A stretch of 64,000 nucleotides of DNA. It comes from Microbacterium salitolerans (GTDB lineage Bacteria; Actinomycetota; Actinomycetes; Actinomycetales; Microbacteriaceae). The stretch's first letter is position 1; every line of letters begins with the position of its first letter. The notes under the pieces were generated by a model that was not told the origin of the DNA, did no database searches, and saw only the letters and a program-made list of their open reading frames with translations. The stretch spans positions 620,001 through 684,000 of the forward strand of contig NZ_JAHKSH010000002.1 in the NCBI RefSeq assembly GCF_019720895.1, given 5' to 3'. Shown here piece after piece: positions 9,922-17,828 of the stretch. A program made the translations under genes and the position numbers.

Positions 9922-10512
9922 TCAGGCGACCGCGCGCACCGCGGCGAGGAATCGCGCATGGAAGCGCCGCTCCCCCGTCTGCTCGGGATGGAAGGCCGTC
10001 GCGAGCACGGCTCCCTGCTCGGCCGCCACGGCGCGTCCGTCGGCGACGCGGGCGAGCACGGTCGCGGCCGGTCCGACCTCCTCGATCGCGGGCGCGCGGA
10101 TGAAAGCCGCCCGCACAGACGGCGCCCCCAGCGCCGGCACGTCGATCTCGGTCTCGAACGACTCGCTCTGGCGACCGAAGGCGTTGCGCCGCACCGTGAC
10201 ATCGAGCCCGCCGAATGTGCGCTGCCCGGCGATCCCATCGACGATGCGGTCAGCGAGCAGGATCATGCCCGCGCACGTCCCGTAGACGGGCAGCCCCGCC
10301 CGGATCCGCCCGACGAGCGGATCGCGCAGTTCGAACGCCCGCGCGAGCTTGTCGATCGTCGACGATTCCCCGCCCGGCAGCACGAGCCCGTCGACCTGGT
10401 CGAGCTCCTCCGGCCGGCGCACGCGGGTGGTGCGCGCGCCGAGATCGGAGAGGACGCGCTCGTGCTCGCGCACGTCGCCTTGGAGGGCGAGGATCCCGAC
10501 GCGCGGCGTCAC
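9922..10512 (-). CDS. pdxT: Pyridoxal 5'-phosphate synthase glutaminase subunit PdxT
   Basis: Class I glutaminase that releases ammonia from glutamine and passes it to PdxS. 196 residues. The start [17 protein letters not shown] is typical, then the glutamine-binding GGES at residues 47-50, nucleophile Cys80 in VYGTCAGM, and the His/Glu of the triad in [10 protein letters not shown] near the C-terminus. Its ATG overlaps the pdxS stop by ATGA, consistent with a coupled synthase complex. Confidence 0.96.
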   Translation of the reverse strand: MTPRVGILALQGDVREHERVLSDLGARTTRVRRPEELDQVDGLVLPGGESSTIDKLARAFELRDPLVGRIRAGLPVYGTCAGMILLADRIVDGIAGQRTFGGLDVTVRRNAFGRQSESFETEIDVPALGAPSVRAAFIRAPAIEEVGPAATVLARVADGRAVAAEQGAVLATAFHPEQTGERRFHARFLAAVRAVA

Positions 10513-11408
10513 CAGCCGCGCTCGGCGAGACGATGCGGCGCGGGCACGTCGGCGACGCTGATGCCGACCATCGCCTCGCCGAGTCCGCGCGAGACATCTG
10601 CGACGACAGCCGGGTCGTCGTGGAAGGTGGTCGCCTGGACGATCGCCTTCGCGCGACCGGCGGGATCACCCGATTTGAAGATGCCCGAGCCGACGAACAC
10701 GCCGTCCGCACCGAGCTGCATCATCATCGCCGCGTCTGCGGGGGTCGCGACGCCGCCTGCCGTGAACAGCACGACGGGGAGCTCCCCCGTGCGCGCGACC
10801 TCGGCGACGAGCTCGTACGGCGCCTGCAGCTCCTTGGCGACGACGTAGAGCTCGTCGTCGCTCTTCGAGGACAGCTGGCGGAGCTCGCCCGTGATCTGAC
10901 GGATGTGCCGGGTCGCCTCCGAGACGTCTCCCGTGCCGGCCTCGCCCTTCGAGCGGATCATCGCGGCACCCTCGGTGATGCGCCGCAGCGCCTCGCCCAG
11001 ATTCGTCGCGCCGCAGACGAACGGCACCGTGAACGGCCACTTGTCGATGTGATTCACGTAGTCCGCCGGCGAGAGCACCTCGGACTCGTCGATGTAGTCG
11101 ACTCCGAGCTCCTGCAGCACACGAGCTTCGACGAAGTGTCCGATGCGCGCCTTCGCCATCACGGGGATCTCGACGGCGTCGATGATGCCGTCGATGAGAT
11201 CCGGGTCGCTCATGCGGGCCACACCGCCCTGGGCGCGGATGTCGGCGGGCACGCGTTCGAGCGCCATGACGGCGACGGCGCCGGCATCCTCCGCGATCCG
11301 CGCCTGCTCGGCCGTGACGACGTCCATGATGACGCCGCCCTTCAGCATCTCCGCGAATCCGCGCTTCACGCGCCCCGTGCCGATCTGCGTCTCGGGTGCT
11401 GTGCTCAT
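10509..11408 (-). CDS. pdxS: Pyridoxal 5'-phosphate synthase lyase subunit PdxS
   Basis: Builds pyridoxal phosphate from a pentose phosphate, a triose phosphate and ammonia. 299 residues, a complete (beta/alpha)8 barrel. Diagnostic blocks are [46 protein letters not shown] (with a catalytic Lys), [37 protein letters not shown], and [32 protein letters not shown]. It is divergent from the MocR-type gene, whose product is its likely regulator. The 5' gap of 93 bp holds the shared control region. Confidence 0.97.
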   Translation of the reverse strand: MSTAPETQIGTGRVKRGFAEMLKGGVIMDVVTAEQARIAEDAGAVAVMALERVPADIRAQGGVARMSDPDLIDGIIDAVEIPVMAKARIGHFVEARVLQELGVDYIDESEVLSPADYVNHIDKWPFTVPFVCGATNLGEALRRITEGAAMIRSKGEAGTGDVSEATRHIRQITGELRQLSSKSDDELYVVAKELQAPYELVAEVARTGELPVVLFTAGGVATPADAAMMMQLGADGVFVGSGIFKSGDPAGRAKAIVQATTFHDDPAVVADVSRGLGEAMVGISVADVPAPHRLAERGW

Positions 11409-11501
11409 GGGCTCTCCTGCCCTCGGCGGGACGGACCCGCATGGTTGACGGTTTGATCTAGGCCAAAAGCATAGAACGATCAGACAATATACTCAGCTCT
11501 G
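11409..11501. promoter_or_regulatory. Divergent pdxS / pdxR control region
   Basis: This 93-bp gap is locally AT-rich near 11463-11495. On the plus strand TATACT (11488-11493) sits 8 bases before the regulator's ATG, so the regulator may be transcribed without a leader. On the minus strand TTTTGGCCTAGATC (from about 11468 down) resembles the PdxR site recalled from Corynebacterium (AAAGTGG-W-CTA type), with mismatches. The shared layout is typical of PdxR control: activation of pdxST and self-repression. The site assignment is inference. Confidence 0.5.
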
Positions 11502-12827
11502 ATGACACACGACGACATGACGTTCGGCATCCAGGGCGCGACCGCGGCTGAGATCGCCGGCAGCGTGCGGGCCCTGATCGAGCGCGGCGCGCTCGCACAG
11601 GGATCCTCCCTGCCGCCGGTGCGCGCCCTCGCCGACGCGCTCGGCGTCAACCGCAACACGGCAGTGGCGGCGTACCGCTCTCTATCGCTCGCGGGACTCG
11701 TGAGTTCGCATGGTCGCGCGGGCACCCGCGTCGCCGGCGCCCCCGCGACGCCGCAGGAGGGGCTCGACCCGGCGAGTGCGCTGCGCGACGTCGCCGCGGG
11801 GAATCCCGATCCCACCTTCATCCCCGACGTGTCGCGCGCGCTCGCCGCGCTCGCCAGTCGCCCCGTTCTCTACGGCGAGTCCGTCATCGATCCCGAACTC
11901 GCCCGATGGGCCGAGGAATGGGTTCGCCCGGACGTGCCGTCGCGTCCGACGCTGACGATCACGAACGGGGCGTTCGACGCGGTCGAGCGTCTCCTCGCGC
12001 AGGCGCTCACGCGCGACGACGCCGTCGCGATCGAGGATCCCGGCTTCCTCGCGACCATCCGCACGGTCCGGCTCGCGGGATACCGACCGGTCCCGATCGC
12101 GGTCGATGCGGAGGGCCCGACGGTCGGGAGCGTCCGGGCCGCCCTCGACGAGGGGGTGCGCGCGATCGTCGTCACGCCGCGCGCGCAGAATCCGACCGGC
12201 GCGAGCCTGTCCGGTCGCCGTGCGGCCGCACTTCGGACGCTGCTCGCGGATCACCCCTACGTGCTCGTGATCTCCGACGACCACTTCTCGCTGCTTTCCC
12301 ACCGCCCGCATCGCGCGATCGTCGGCCCCGGCCACCGTCGCTGGGCGCTCGTGCGCTCGGTGTCGAAGTTCCTCGGCCCGGATATGTCGCTGGCCGTCGT
12401 CGCGTCAGATCCGCGCACGGCGGAGCGCCTCGCGCTGCGGCTCAGCCCCGGCACCACGTGGGTGAGTCACCTGCTGCAGCGTCTCGCTCACGCCCAGCTC
12501 GCGGATCCGGACGCCCGGGCGCGCATCGCCGCCGCCTCCGACCACTATGCGGAGCGGGCCACGGCGCAGCGCGATCGCCTGGCCGCGCGCGGGATCGCGG
12601 CAGCAGACGGCGAAGGGCTCACCCTGTGGGTGGACGCGGGCAAGCCCGCGCGCGGCGTCGTGGAGCAGCTGATGCGTCGCGGCTGGCTCGCACGCGCGGG
12701 AGACGAGTTCCAGGTCTCGCCCGACTCCCCATCGACGCATCTGCGGATCACGGCGCACCATCTCGACGACGACGCACAGGAGCGCCTCGCAGCAGACCTC
12801 GCCGCGGCGATCGAGGCGGCGAGCTGA
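11502..12827 (+). CDS. pdxR: MocR-family transcriptional regulator, PdxR-like
   Basis: Predicted PLP-sensing regulator of vitamin B6 synthesis. 441 residues. The N-terminal winged helix of the GntR type occupies about residues 10-75 (GSSLPPVRALADALGVNRNTAVAAYRSL). It is fused through a linker to a fold-type-I aminotransferase-like domain. PLP landmarks are DDAVAIEDPGF, VTPRAQNPTGASL, VISDDHFSLL and the Schiff-base lysine in VRSVSKFLGPDMSL (about residue 290). The location divergent from pdxST is the classical PdxR position. The assignment rests on domain architecture plus context. Confidence 0.9.
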   Translation: MTHDDMTFGIQGATAAEIAGSVRALIERGALAQGSSLPPVRALADALGVNRNTAVAAYRSLSLAGLVSSHGRAGTRVAGAPATPQEGLDPASALRDVAAGNPDPTFIPDVSRALAALASRPVLYGESVIDPELARWAEEWVRPDVPSRPTLTITNGAFDAVERLLAQALTRDDAVAIEDPGFLATIRTVRLAGYRPVPIAVDAEGPTVGSVRAALDEGVRAIVVTPRAQNPTGASLSGRRAAALRTLLADHPYVLVISDDHFSLLSHRPHRAIVGPGHRRWALVRSVSKFLGPDMSLAVVASDPRTAERLALRLSPGTTWVSHLLQRLAHAQLADPDARARIAAASDHYAERATAQRDRLAARGIAAADGEGLTLWVDAGKPARGVVEQLMRRGWLARAGDEFQVSPDSPSTHLRITAHHLDDDAQERLAADLAAAIEAAS

Positions 12828-12898
12828 GGCAGCCCCGCACGTTCGCCGCAGATGCCGGATCCGTCGCGGTCGCACGACGGTGAACGGCGTGCGGACTG

Positions 12899-13456
12899 CT
12901 AAGCGGGCCAGGCGTCGGCGATGGCCTGACGCACCTCGCCGAGCAGCTGCGGAAGCGCTTTCGTCCTGCCGATGATCGGGAAGAAGTTCGCGTCGCTCGC
13001 CCAGCGCGGCACGATGTGCTGGTGCAGGTGCTCTTCGACGCCGGCCCCCGCGACCTGGCCCTGATTCATGCCGATGTTGAAGCCATCGCAACGGGATGTG
13101 GTCCGCAGGACCCCCATCGCGACCTTCGTGAGGTGCGCGATCTCGGCCGTCTCCGCGACCGTCGCCTCGTCGTAGTGGCCGACGTGCCGGTAGGGGCACA
13201 CGAGCAGGTGGCCGGAGTTGTATGGGAACAGGTTCAGCAGCACGAAGGCGTGCTCGCCGCGATGCACGATGAGTCCGTCCTCATCGGACTTGTCGGGCGC
13301 CGCGCAGAACGGACACCCCGTGCCGCGGTTCACGTCGGCGCCCGCCGTGATGTACGCCATGCGATGCGGCGTCCAGAGGCGCTGGAACGCGTCGGGGACT
13401 CCCCCGAGTGCGCTCTCCGGCTCGAGCTGCGAGAACTCGTCGCGGGGATCCGTCAC
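12899..13456 (-). CDS. HIT-family nucleotide hydrolase/phosphorylase (diadenosine tetraphosphate-type)
   Basis: 185 residues. The histidine-triad signature HLHQHIV is at residues 143-149, with [18 protein letters not shown] just before it. A CPFC pair (Cys48, Cys51) suggests a zinc-linked N-terminal region, as in actinobacterial diadenosine-tetraphosphate phosphorylases such as the mycobacterial Rv2613c type. The substrate is inferred. The GTG start at 13456 overlaps the thrS stop (GTGA), so it is cotranslated with threonyl-tRNA synthetase. Aminoacyl-tRNA synthetases are a known source of dinucleoside polyphosphates, so the pairing fits. Confidence 0.88.
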   Translation of the reverse strand: MTDPRDEFSQLEPESALGGVPDAFQRLWTPHRMAYITAGADVNRGTGCPFCAAPDKSDEDGLIVHRGEHAFVLLNLFPYNSGHLLVCPYRHVGHYDEATVAETAEIAHLTKVAMGVLRTTSRCDGFNIGMNQGQVAGAGVEEHLHQHIVPRWASDANFFPIIGRTKALPQLLGEVRQAIADAWPA

Positions 13457-15429
13457 GCAGCGTCCTCGTCCGTCATCACGAGCTTCTTCTCTCCCACGAG
13501 GCGGGCGACGAGCGCGATCGCCTCATCGATCGGCACGCCGTTGCGCTGCGTGCCGTCGCGGAAGCGGAACGAGACGGTGCCCGCCGAGCGGTCCTGCTCG
13601 CCGGCGATGAGGATCAGCGGCACCTTGCTCGTCGTGTGCGTGCGGATCTTCTTCTGCATGCGGTCGTCGGACGCATCGAGCTCGGCGCGGATGCCGGCGC
13701 GCCGAAGCTGATCGACCACGTCGCCGAGGTAGTCGGCGTAGTCGCCCGCCACGGGAACGCCCATGACCTGCACGGGAGCGAGCCACACCGGGAAATCGCC
13801 CGCGTAGTGCTCGAGGAGAATCGCGAAGAAGCGCTCGATGGACCCGAACAGCGCGCGGTGGATCATGATCGGGCGCTGCTTGGTTCCGTCGGCGGCCGCA
13901 TACTCGAGGTCGAAACGCTCGGGCAGGTTCGGATCCACCTGCACGGTCGACAGCTGCCACACGCGCCCGAGCGCGTCGCGCGTCTTCAGGTCGATCTTGG
14001 GGCCGTAGAACGCCGCCTCGCCGGGCACCTCGGTGAGCTTCAGCCCGCTCGCGACCGCGACGTTGCGCAGCGCATTCGTCGAATCGGCCCAGAACTCGTC
14101 GCTGCCGATCCACTTCGACTTCTCGTCGTCGCGCATCGACAGCTCGAGTTCGAAGTCGTCGAGGCCGAAGTCGCGGAGCATCGAGATGATGAACTCGAGA
14201 ACCTTCGTCACCTCGCCCTCGAGCTGGTCGGGGGTGACGAACAGGTGGGAGTCGTCCTGCGTGAAGCCGCGCACGCGTGTGAGCCCGTGCAGCGCCCCCG
14301 AGAGCTCGTTGCGGTAGACGGTGCCGTTCTCGGCGAACCGCAGCGGCAGGTCGCGGTAGCTGCGTGCACGCTCCTTGTAGATGAGAATGTGCATGGGGCA
14401 GTTCATGGGCTTGAGGAAGTAGTCAGAGCCCTGCTTCGTGATGGCGCCGTCGTCGTCGCGCTCCTCGTCCATGTGGATGGCGGGCCACATGCTGTCACCG
14501 TAGGTGGACAGATGGCCGGACGCCTGGAAGAGATCGCTCTTCGAGATGTGCGGCGTGTACACGTAGGTGTATCCGCCCTCGATGTGGCGGCGACGAGCGT
14601 GCTGCTCCATCTCGCCGCGCACCACGCCGCCCTTGGGGTGCCACACCGACAGCCCCGACCCGATCTCCTCCGGGAACGAGAAGAGGTCGAGCTCACGACC
14701 CAGCTTGCGGTGGTCGCGGCGCGCCGCCTCGGCGAGGCGATCCTGGTAGGACCTGAGCTCGTCCTTCGTGGGCCACGCCGTGCCGTAGATGCGCTGGAGC
14801 TGAGGGTTCTTCTCGTCGCCGCGCCAGTAGGCGCCCGCCAGGCGGACGATGTCCCACCCGTTGCCGATGAGCTTCGTGTTCGGGAGGTGCGGCCCACGAC
14901 AGAGGTCCTTCCAGATGACCTCGCCCGTCTTCGGGTCGACGTTGTCGTAGATCGTCAGCTCGCCCGCACCCACCTCGACGCTCGCGCCCTCGGCGGCTTC
15001 TTTCGACCCGCCCTTGAGGCCGATGAGCTCGAGCTTGAACGGCTCGTCGGCCAGCTCGGAGCGCGCCTCGTCGTCGGTGACAGCCCGGCGAACGAAGCGC
15101 TGACCCGCCTTGACGATGCGCTGCATCTCCTTCTTGATCGCCTTGAGGTCGTCGGGCGTGAAGGGCTCTGCAACCTCGAAGTCGTAGTAGAAGCCGTCGG
15201 TGATCGGCGGCCCGATCCCGAGATTCGCCTGCGGGGTGATCGACTGAACCGCCTGCGCGAGGACGTGCGCCGCGGAATGGCGGAGGATCGCGAGGCCCTC
15301 CTCGCTGTCGATCGTGACCGGCTCGACCGTCTGGATGTCCGTGACCTCCGCTGCGAGGTCGGTCAGCTCTCCGTCGACGCGCATGGCGACGACGTTGCGG
15401 TCGGGGTGCAGATCGAATCCAGTGCTCAC
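13453..15429 (-). CDS. thrS: Threonyl-tRNA synthetase
   Basis: Charges tRNA-Thr. 658 residues. A short N-terminal TGS-like segment is followed by the editing domain with [13 protein letters not shown]. The class II catalytic core has [17 protein letters not shown], the zinc-site cysteine in [28 protein letters not shown] (motif 2) and [28 protein letters not shown] (motif 3). The C-terminal anticodon-binding domain follows ([22 protein letters not shown]). The GTG at 15429 has AGGATGG upstream. No T-box leader is visible. It overlaps the downstream HIT gene. Confidence 0.97.
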   Translation of the reverse strand: MSTGFDLHPDRNVVAMRVDGELTDLAAEVTDIQTVEPVTIDSEEGLAILRHSAAHVLAQAVQSITPQANLGIGPPITDGFYYDFEVAEPFTPDDLKAIKKEMQRIVKAGQRFVRRAVTDDEARSELADEPFKLELIGLKGGSKEAAEGASVEVGAGELTIYDNVDPKTGEVIWKDLCRGPHLPNTKLIGNGWDIVRLAGAYWRGDEKNPQLQRIYGTAWPTKDELRSYQDRLAEAARRDHRKLGRELDLFSFPEEIGSGLSVWHPKGGVVRGEMEQHARRRHIEGGYTYVYTPHISKSDLFQASGHLSTYGDSMWPAIHMDEERDDDGAITKQGSDYFLKPMNCPMHILIYKERARSYRDLPLRFAENGTVYRNELSGALHGLTRVRGFTQDDSHLFVTPDQLEGEVTKVLEFIISMLRDFGLDDFELELSMRDDEKSKWIGSDEFWADSTNALRNVAVASGLKLTEVPGEAAFYGPKIDLKTRDALGRVWQLSTVQVDPNLPERFDLEYAAADGTKQRPIMIHRALFGSIERFFAILLEHYAGDFPVWLAPVQVMGVPVAGDYADYLGDVVDQLRRAGIRAELDASDDRMQKKIRTHTTSKVPLILIAGEQDRSAGTVSFRFRDGTQRNGVPIDEAIALVARLVGEKKLVMTDEDAA

Positions 15430-15473
15430 CCATCCATCCTATGACTGCGTCGCGCAGCCGCCATCGCGTTCTC

Positions 15474-15809
15474 TCAGACGGCGGGGAGGGTACGGCCGTA
15501 CATCGCGGCGGTCGCCCGAACGGTCGGAGATCCGGCGTCCGGGTCGGCACCGGCGCGCAGCAGGGTCAGGATCAGATCTTCGTGCCCCTTGAACACGGCG
15601 CCCGCGAGCGGCACGAGGCCCTTCGCGTTGGGGCGATTCACGTCGGCGCCCCGCGCGACGAGGCCCCGCACCAGCTCCGCATGGCCGTGGTACGTCGCGA
15701 GCATGACGAGCGTGTCGCCGTTCTCATTGGCCTTGTCGACGTCGAAGCCGTCGTCGATGGCCTGGAGGAGCACCGGGTCTCCCGTACGCGCGAACTCGAA
15801 GAGATCCAT
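15474..15809 (-). CDS. Small ankyrin-repeat protein
   Basis: 111 residues made almost entirely of ankyrin repeats: NENGDTLVMLATYHGHAELVRGLVARGADVNRPNAKGLVPLAGAVFKGHEDLILTLLRAGADPDAG, written here as three successive units from residues 10 to 95 (each unit keeps the G-x-TxLxxA-x-xGH pattern). No signal peptide or enzymatic domain. It is upstream of thrS with a gap of about 44 bp. The start ATG at 15809 is preferred; an in-frame GTG seven codons upstream is possible and neither has a strong ribosome site. Probably a protein-binding module; the partner is unknown. Confidence 0.8.
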   Translation of the reverse strand: MDLFEFARTGDPVLLQAIDDGFDVDKANENGDTLVMLATYHGHAELVRGLVARGADVNRPNAKGLVPLAGAVFKGHEDLILTLLRAGADPDAGSPTVRATAAMYGRTLPAV

Positions 15810-15912
15810 GGGATCAGTATCTCTGCTCACCGCGCTCGGGAGGATAACGATCCCGAAGCGGATCGAGCGCGGATCCCCGGTGCCGGTCTGTCGCACGCGC
15901 TGCGATGGATGT

Positions 15913-15958
15913 AAGAAGGCCCCGGGTCGGAGCGACTGCTCTGACTCGGGGCCTTCTT
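15913..15958 (-). terminator. Terminator of the four-tRNA operon
   Basis: The arms AAGAAGGCCCCG (15913-15924) and CGGGGCCTTCTT (15947-15958) pair over 12 bases. The hairpin begins 7 bases after the 3' end of the last tRNA-Gly on the minus strand, in the right place to end the tRNA transcript. Confidence 0.75.
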
Positions 15959-15964
15959 CTTTCG

Positions 15965-16037
15965 AGCGGATGACGAGACTCGAACTCGCGACCCTCACCT
16001 TGGCAAGGTGATGCGCTACCAACTGCGCTACATCCGC
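15965..16037 (-). tRNA. tRNA-Gly (anticodon GCC), copy 2
   Basis: 73 bases. The acceptor stem pairs GCGGATG with CATCCGC, the anticodon loop reads CTTGCCAAG around GCC, and the T-loop is GAGTTCGAGTCTC. No CCA is encoded. It is last in a minus-strand array of four tRNA genes and identical in sequence to the first. Confidence 0.96.
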
Positions 16038-16070
16038 CGATACGAAAGCCCCCGTCGTGCGGGGGCTTCG

Positions 16071-16142
16071 TGCGCGATACTGGGATCGAACCAGTGACCT
16101 CTTCCGTGTCAGGGAAGCGCGCTACCGCTGCGCCAATCGCGC
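16071..16142 (-). tRNA. tRNA-Val (anticodon GAC)
   Basis: 72 bases. The acceptor stem pairs GCGCGAT with ATCGCGC. The anticodon stem CTTCC/GGAAG holds a loop centred on GAC, and the T-arm is CTGGTTCGATCCCAG. Third gene of the array. Confidence 0.95.
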
Positions 16143-16167
16143 TCAATTGAGCTGTTCAGTTTTTACG

Positions 16168-16238
16168 AGGTGGCGACGGGATTCGAACCCGTGTAAACGG
16201 CTTTGCAGGCCGGTGCCTAGCCTCTCGGCCACGCCACC
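16168..16238 (-). tRNA. tRNA-Cys (anticodon GCA)
   Basis: 71 bases. The acceptor stem pairs GGTGGCG with CGCCACC, the anticodon loop CTGCAAA reads GCA, and the T-arm is ACGGGTTCGAATCCCGT. Second gene of the array. Confidence 0.96.
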
Positions 16239-16289
16239 GTGGGGATCGAACCCGCGTGCCGAGCCACCCGAAGGCGCTCTGTGCACTCG

Positions 16290-16362
16290 AGCGGATGACG
16301 AGACTCGAACTCGCGACCCTCACCTTGGCAAGGTGATGCGCTACCAACTGCGCTACATCCGC
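16290..16362 (-). tRNA. tRNA-Gly (anticodon GCC), copy 1
   Basis: 73 bases, the same sequence as the copy at 15965-16037. First gene of the minus-strand array Gly-Cys-Val-Gly. The spacer between this gene and tRNA-Cys contains a loose T-arm-like stretch (GCGGGTTCGATCCCC near 16242-16257), possibly a leftover of a lost tRNA. Confidence 0.96.
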
Positions 16363-16400
16363 ATTTCTGTCCCCAGCCTCTTGCGCCGGGCACTTGAAAT

Positions 16401-16430
16401 ACATTAGCCCACATCCGACCGCCCGCAAAA
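16401..16430 (-). promoter_or_regulatory. Candidate promoter of the tRNA array
   Basis: On the minus strand TAATGT (16406-16401) is a good -10 element, about 40 bases before tRNA-Gly. TTTTGC (16430-16425) is a weak -35 with an 18-base spacer. Placement fits a stable-RNA promoter; the -35 match is poor. Confidence 0.5.
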
Positions 16431-16523
16431 CCTGATGCCGCCGCCGGGCGTGTCCGCGCATGCGCGACGCGGATCCGACATCCCCGGCCGACGTGTGCGT
16501 TCTTCCCCGTGCCGATCATCCTG

Positions 16524-16529
16524 TAGTAT
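16524..16529 (+). promoter_or_regulatory. Candidate -10 element for tRNA-Val(CAC)
   Basis: TAGTAT lies 34 bases upstream of the tRNA-Val start and matches the -10 consensus at four of six positions. No convincing -35 is seen at the usual spacing. Confidence 0.4.
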
Positions 16530-16563
16530 CGGTGCTCGTGCCGAACGGCGCACAACTTCACAC

Positions 16564-16637
16564 GGGCGATTGGCGCAGTTGGTTAGCGCGCTTCCTTCAC
16601 ACGGAAGAGGTCATGGGTTCGAGTCCCGTATCGCCCA
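16564..16637 (+). tRNA. tRNA-Val (anticodon CAC)
   Basis: 74 bases. The acceptor stem pairs GGGCGAT with ATCGCCC. The anticodon stem CTTCC/GGAAG holds a loop TTCACAC reading CAC, and the T-arm is TGGGTTCGAGTCCCG. It is divergent from the four-gene array and followed 10 bases later by a strong terminator. The region downstream is the least conserved-looking part of the window, so this tRNA could mark an old integration site; no duplicated 3' end was found. Confidence 0.96.
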
Positions 16638-16647
16638 CCGAGAGAAA

Positions 16648-16669
16648 CCCCGGCTCGCCGGGGTTTTTT
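16648..16669 (+). terminator. Rho-independent terminator of tRNA-Val
   Basis: CCCCGGC (16648-16654), a TC loop, and GCCGGGG (16657-16663) followed by TTTTTT (16664-16669). Classical hairpin plus U-run. Confidence 0.9.
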
Positions 16670-17027
16670 GTTTCCCCGGAAGGCGTCGGAGGCCCGATTT
16701 TCGGCCTGTACCCATCCAAATACCCATACGGGCTGAAGACAGCCCGATCGCTTCGCCCAGGCCGTGCAGGGCCTGCTTGTGCCGCAGCATGAACAGCGCC
16801 GCGCGCGAAGGTCGCCGACCCGCTCGTCACTACTCACCCGGTAGCGTCACCTCACTCACACCCGCGACCGCAGCCACGCACCGAGCTCACCACTCCCCCA
16901 GAACGTGATGCGTGCAGCACCTCACGTGCCCGTGCGATCTTGCGGCCCGCCGGACCCTGCCGATGTGATGCACACGTGTCGCCGTTCCCGTCGTGATCAG
17001 CGGCACAGCAAAGGTGCTCCTGGAGGC
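16670..17027. other. Accessory-looking gap with no intact gene
   Basis: About 358 bp after the tRNA-Val terminator. Codon-position GC bias is weak in all frames up to about 16975. It holds one copy of an imperfect 28-base direct repeat (16741-16768) whose minus strand reads HGLGEAIGL in frame. From about 16979 a second frame briefly shows coding-like bias (VAVPVVISGTAKVLLEA) before the next ORF takes over in another frame, which suggests a broken 5' end. Apparent ORFs over the tRNA genes that read like DTGLEPMTSS are tRNA artefacts. Confidence 0.55.
16741..16768. repeat. Imperfect direct repeat, copy 1
   Basis: 28 bases beginning AGCCCGATCGCTTCGCC, matching 17733-17760 at 25 of 28 positions. 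Read on the minus strand the differences fall at synonymous third positions of HGLGEAIGL, so both copies look like pieces of related protein-coding sequence, not random repeats. Confidence 0.7.
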
Positions 17028-17282
17028 GTGCGGACCGAGCTCGCCTCCTCCTCCCTGAGCATCAGTTCGTCGCGCACCGTGTCGAACTCGACAACGTGTC
17101 ACTCTCCCAAGATGAAGGCAGGACAGACGTTCGTGGCGCACCCGGTTGGCGAGCGCTACCGTTACAAGGTTCGCCAGAAGACGTACAACCTCCTGACCTA
17201 TTCGGTCCTGGCCGTGAAGACCACCGGATGGAAGTACGCGTTCAACCCCAAGCGCAACCACATCTACTGCACAGTTCGATGA
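17028..17282 (+). CDS. Small uncharacterised protein, probably with a broken 5' end
   Basis: About 84 residues from the GTG at 17028; the frame is open further upstream to 16905, but codon bias there is not coding-like. The C-terminal part has good bias and looks real: CHSPKMKAGQTFVAHPVG, RYRYKVRQKTYNLL, KTTGWKYAFNP and IYCTVR. Two cysteines near the ends could form a disulfide in an exported domain. Its stop overlaps the next gene's start by ATGA, a sign that it is or was translated with the lipoprotein. No clean signal peptide is in frame; a hydrophobic stretch lies in another frame just upstream. No family recognised. Confidence 0.45.
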   Translation: MRTELASSSLSISSSRTVSNSTTCHSPKMKAGQTFVAHPVGERYRYKVRQKTYNLLTYSVLAVKTTGWKYAFNPKRNHIYCTVR

Positions 17283-17713
17283 CATACCGATCCAGAGCCA
17301 GCCGAGTCATCGTCGCGACGGTCGTCGCGGCGATGACCGGCGGTTTCCTCGTGGGGTGCGCAGGCGACAGCAAGGAAGCCGAACCCGTGAAAAACGAGTG
17401 GCCCTCGCTCGTGGGGGAACCGATGTCCGCCGTCGCGCTCAAGGAGCTCGCCAACGACAACGAAGGTGTGCTCTACGTTCAAGACGCGTCGGTTGTCCTG
17501 GGCAAGGAAGCGTCGTACATGCCCATCGAGTTCGGGAACCCGAAGTGGACGATCGTGGGCGCGTGCGGAAACGGGAAGACGTGGGAGACCTCCACCGCGG
17601 TCGAGCTCGCCGTAGTTCCCACTCCCGAGGATCCCTCGAAAATCCTAACGATGGTCGACGCCGGGGACTTCGACCGATCGATCACCTGCGATGGCAGGAA
17701 GTATCACAGCTAG
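17279..17713 (+). CDS. Predicted lipoprotein of unknown function
   Basis: 144 residues. The basic n-region MTYRSRASR is followed by a hydrophobic helix (VIVATVVAAMTGGFLVG), and the lipobox LVGC puts the lipidated cysteine at about residue 27. The mature part is small and hydrophilic, with EWPSLVGEPMSAVALKEL, MPIEFGNPKWTIVGACGNG and a Cys near the C-terminus (SITCDGRKYHS), so a disulfide between Cys residues of the mature domain is plausible. The PSLVGEPMSAVALKEL stretch loosely resembles a PASTA-like or SHOCT-adjacent motif, but not enough to name. ATG at 17279 overlaps the upstream stop. Likely strain-specific surface protein. Confidence 0.75.
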   Translation: MTYRSRASRVIVATVVAAMTGGFLVGCAGDSKEAEPVKNEWPSLVGEPMSAVALKELANDNEGVLYVQDASVVLGKEASYMPIEFGNPKWTIVGACGNGKTWETSTAVELAVVPTPEDPSKILTMVDAGDFDRSITCDGRKYHS

Positions 17714-17732
17714 ATCGGGGCAACACGCCTAG

Positions 17733-17760
17733 AGCCCGATCGCCTCACCAAGGCCGTGCA
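17733..17760. repeat. Imperfect direct repeat, copy 2, with a coding relic on the minus strand
   Basis: Matches 16741-16768 at 25 of 28 positions. On the minus strand this copy reads GEMHGLGEAIGL followed at once by a TAG stop (in-frame relic LRPSRHGNAHAGEMHGLG... from about 17785 down). It looks like the 3' end of a lost gene. The two copies bracket the small-ORF/lipoprotein pair. Confidence 0.65.
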
Positions 17761-17828
17761 TCTCGCCCGCGTGCGCGTTGCCGTGGCGGGATGGACGCAG
17801 TTGTCACCGTCGGCCTGCGCGACCTCGG

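Noticed and set aside
12836-12898. Terminator between pdxR and the HIT gene
   Set aside because: CCGCACG/CGTGCGG arms are short and the loop is long; not convincing enough to list.
15430-15473. T-box leader for thrS
   Set aside because: The 44-bp gap upstream of thrS is too short and lacks the T-box core; none is visible further upstream.
16057-16837. Short ORFs over the tRNA genes reading like DTGLEPMTSS
   Set aside because: This is the well-known spurious translation of tRNA genes, not protein.
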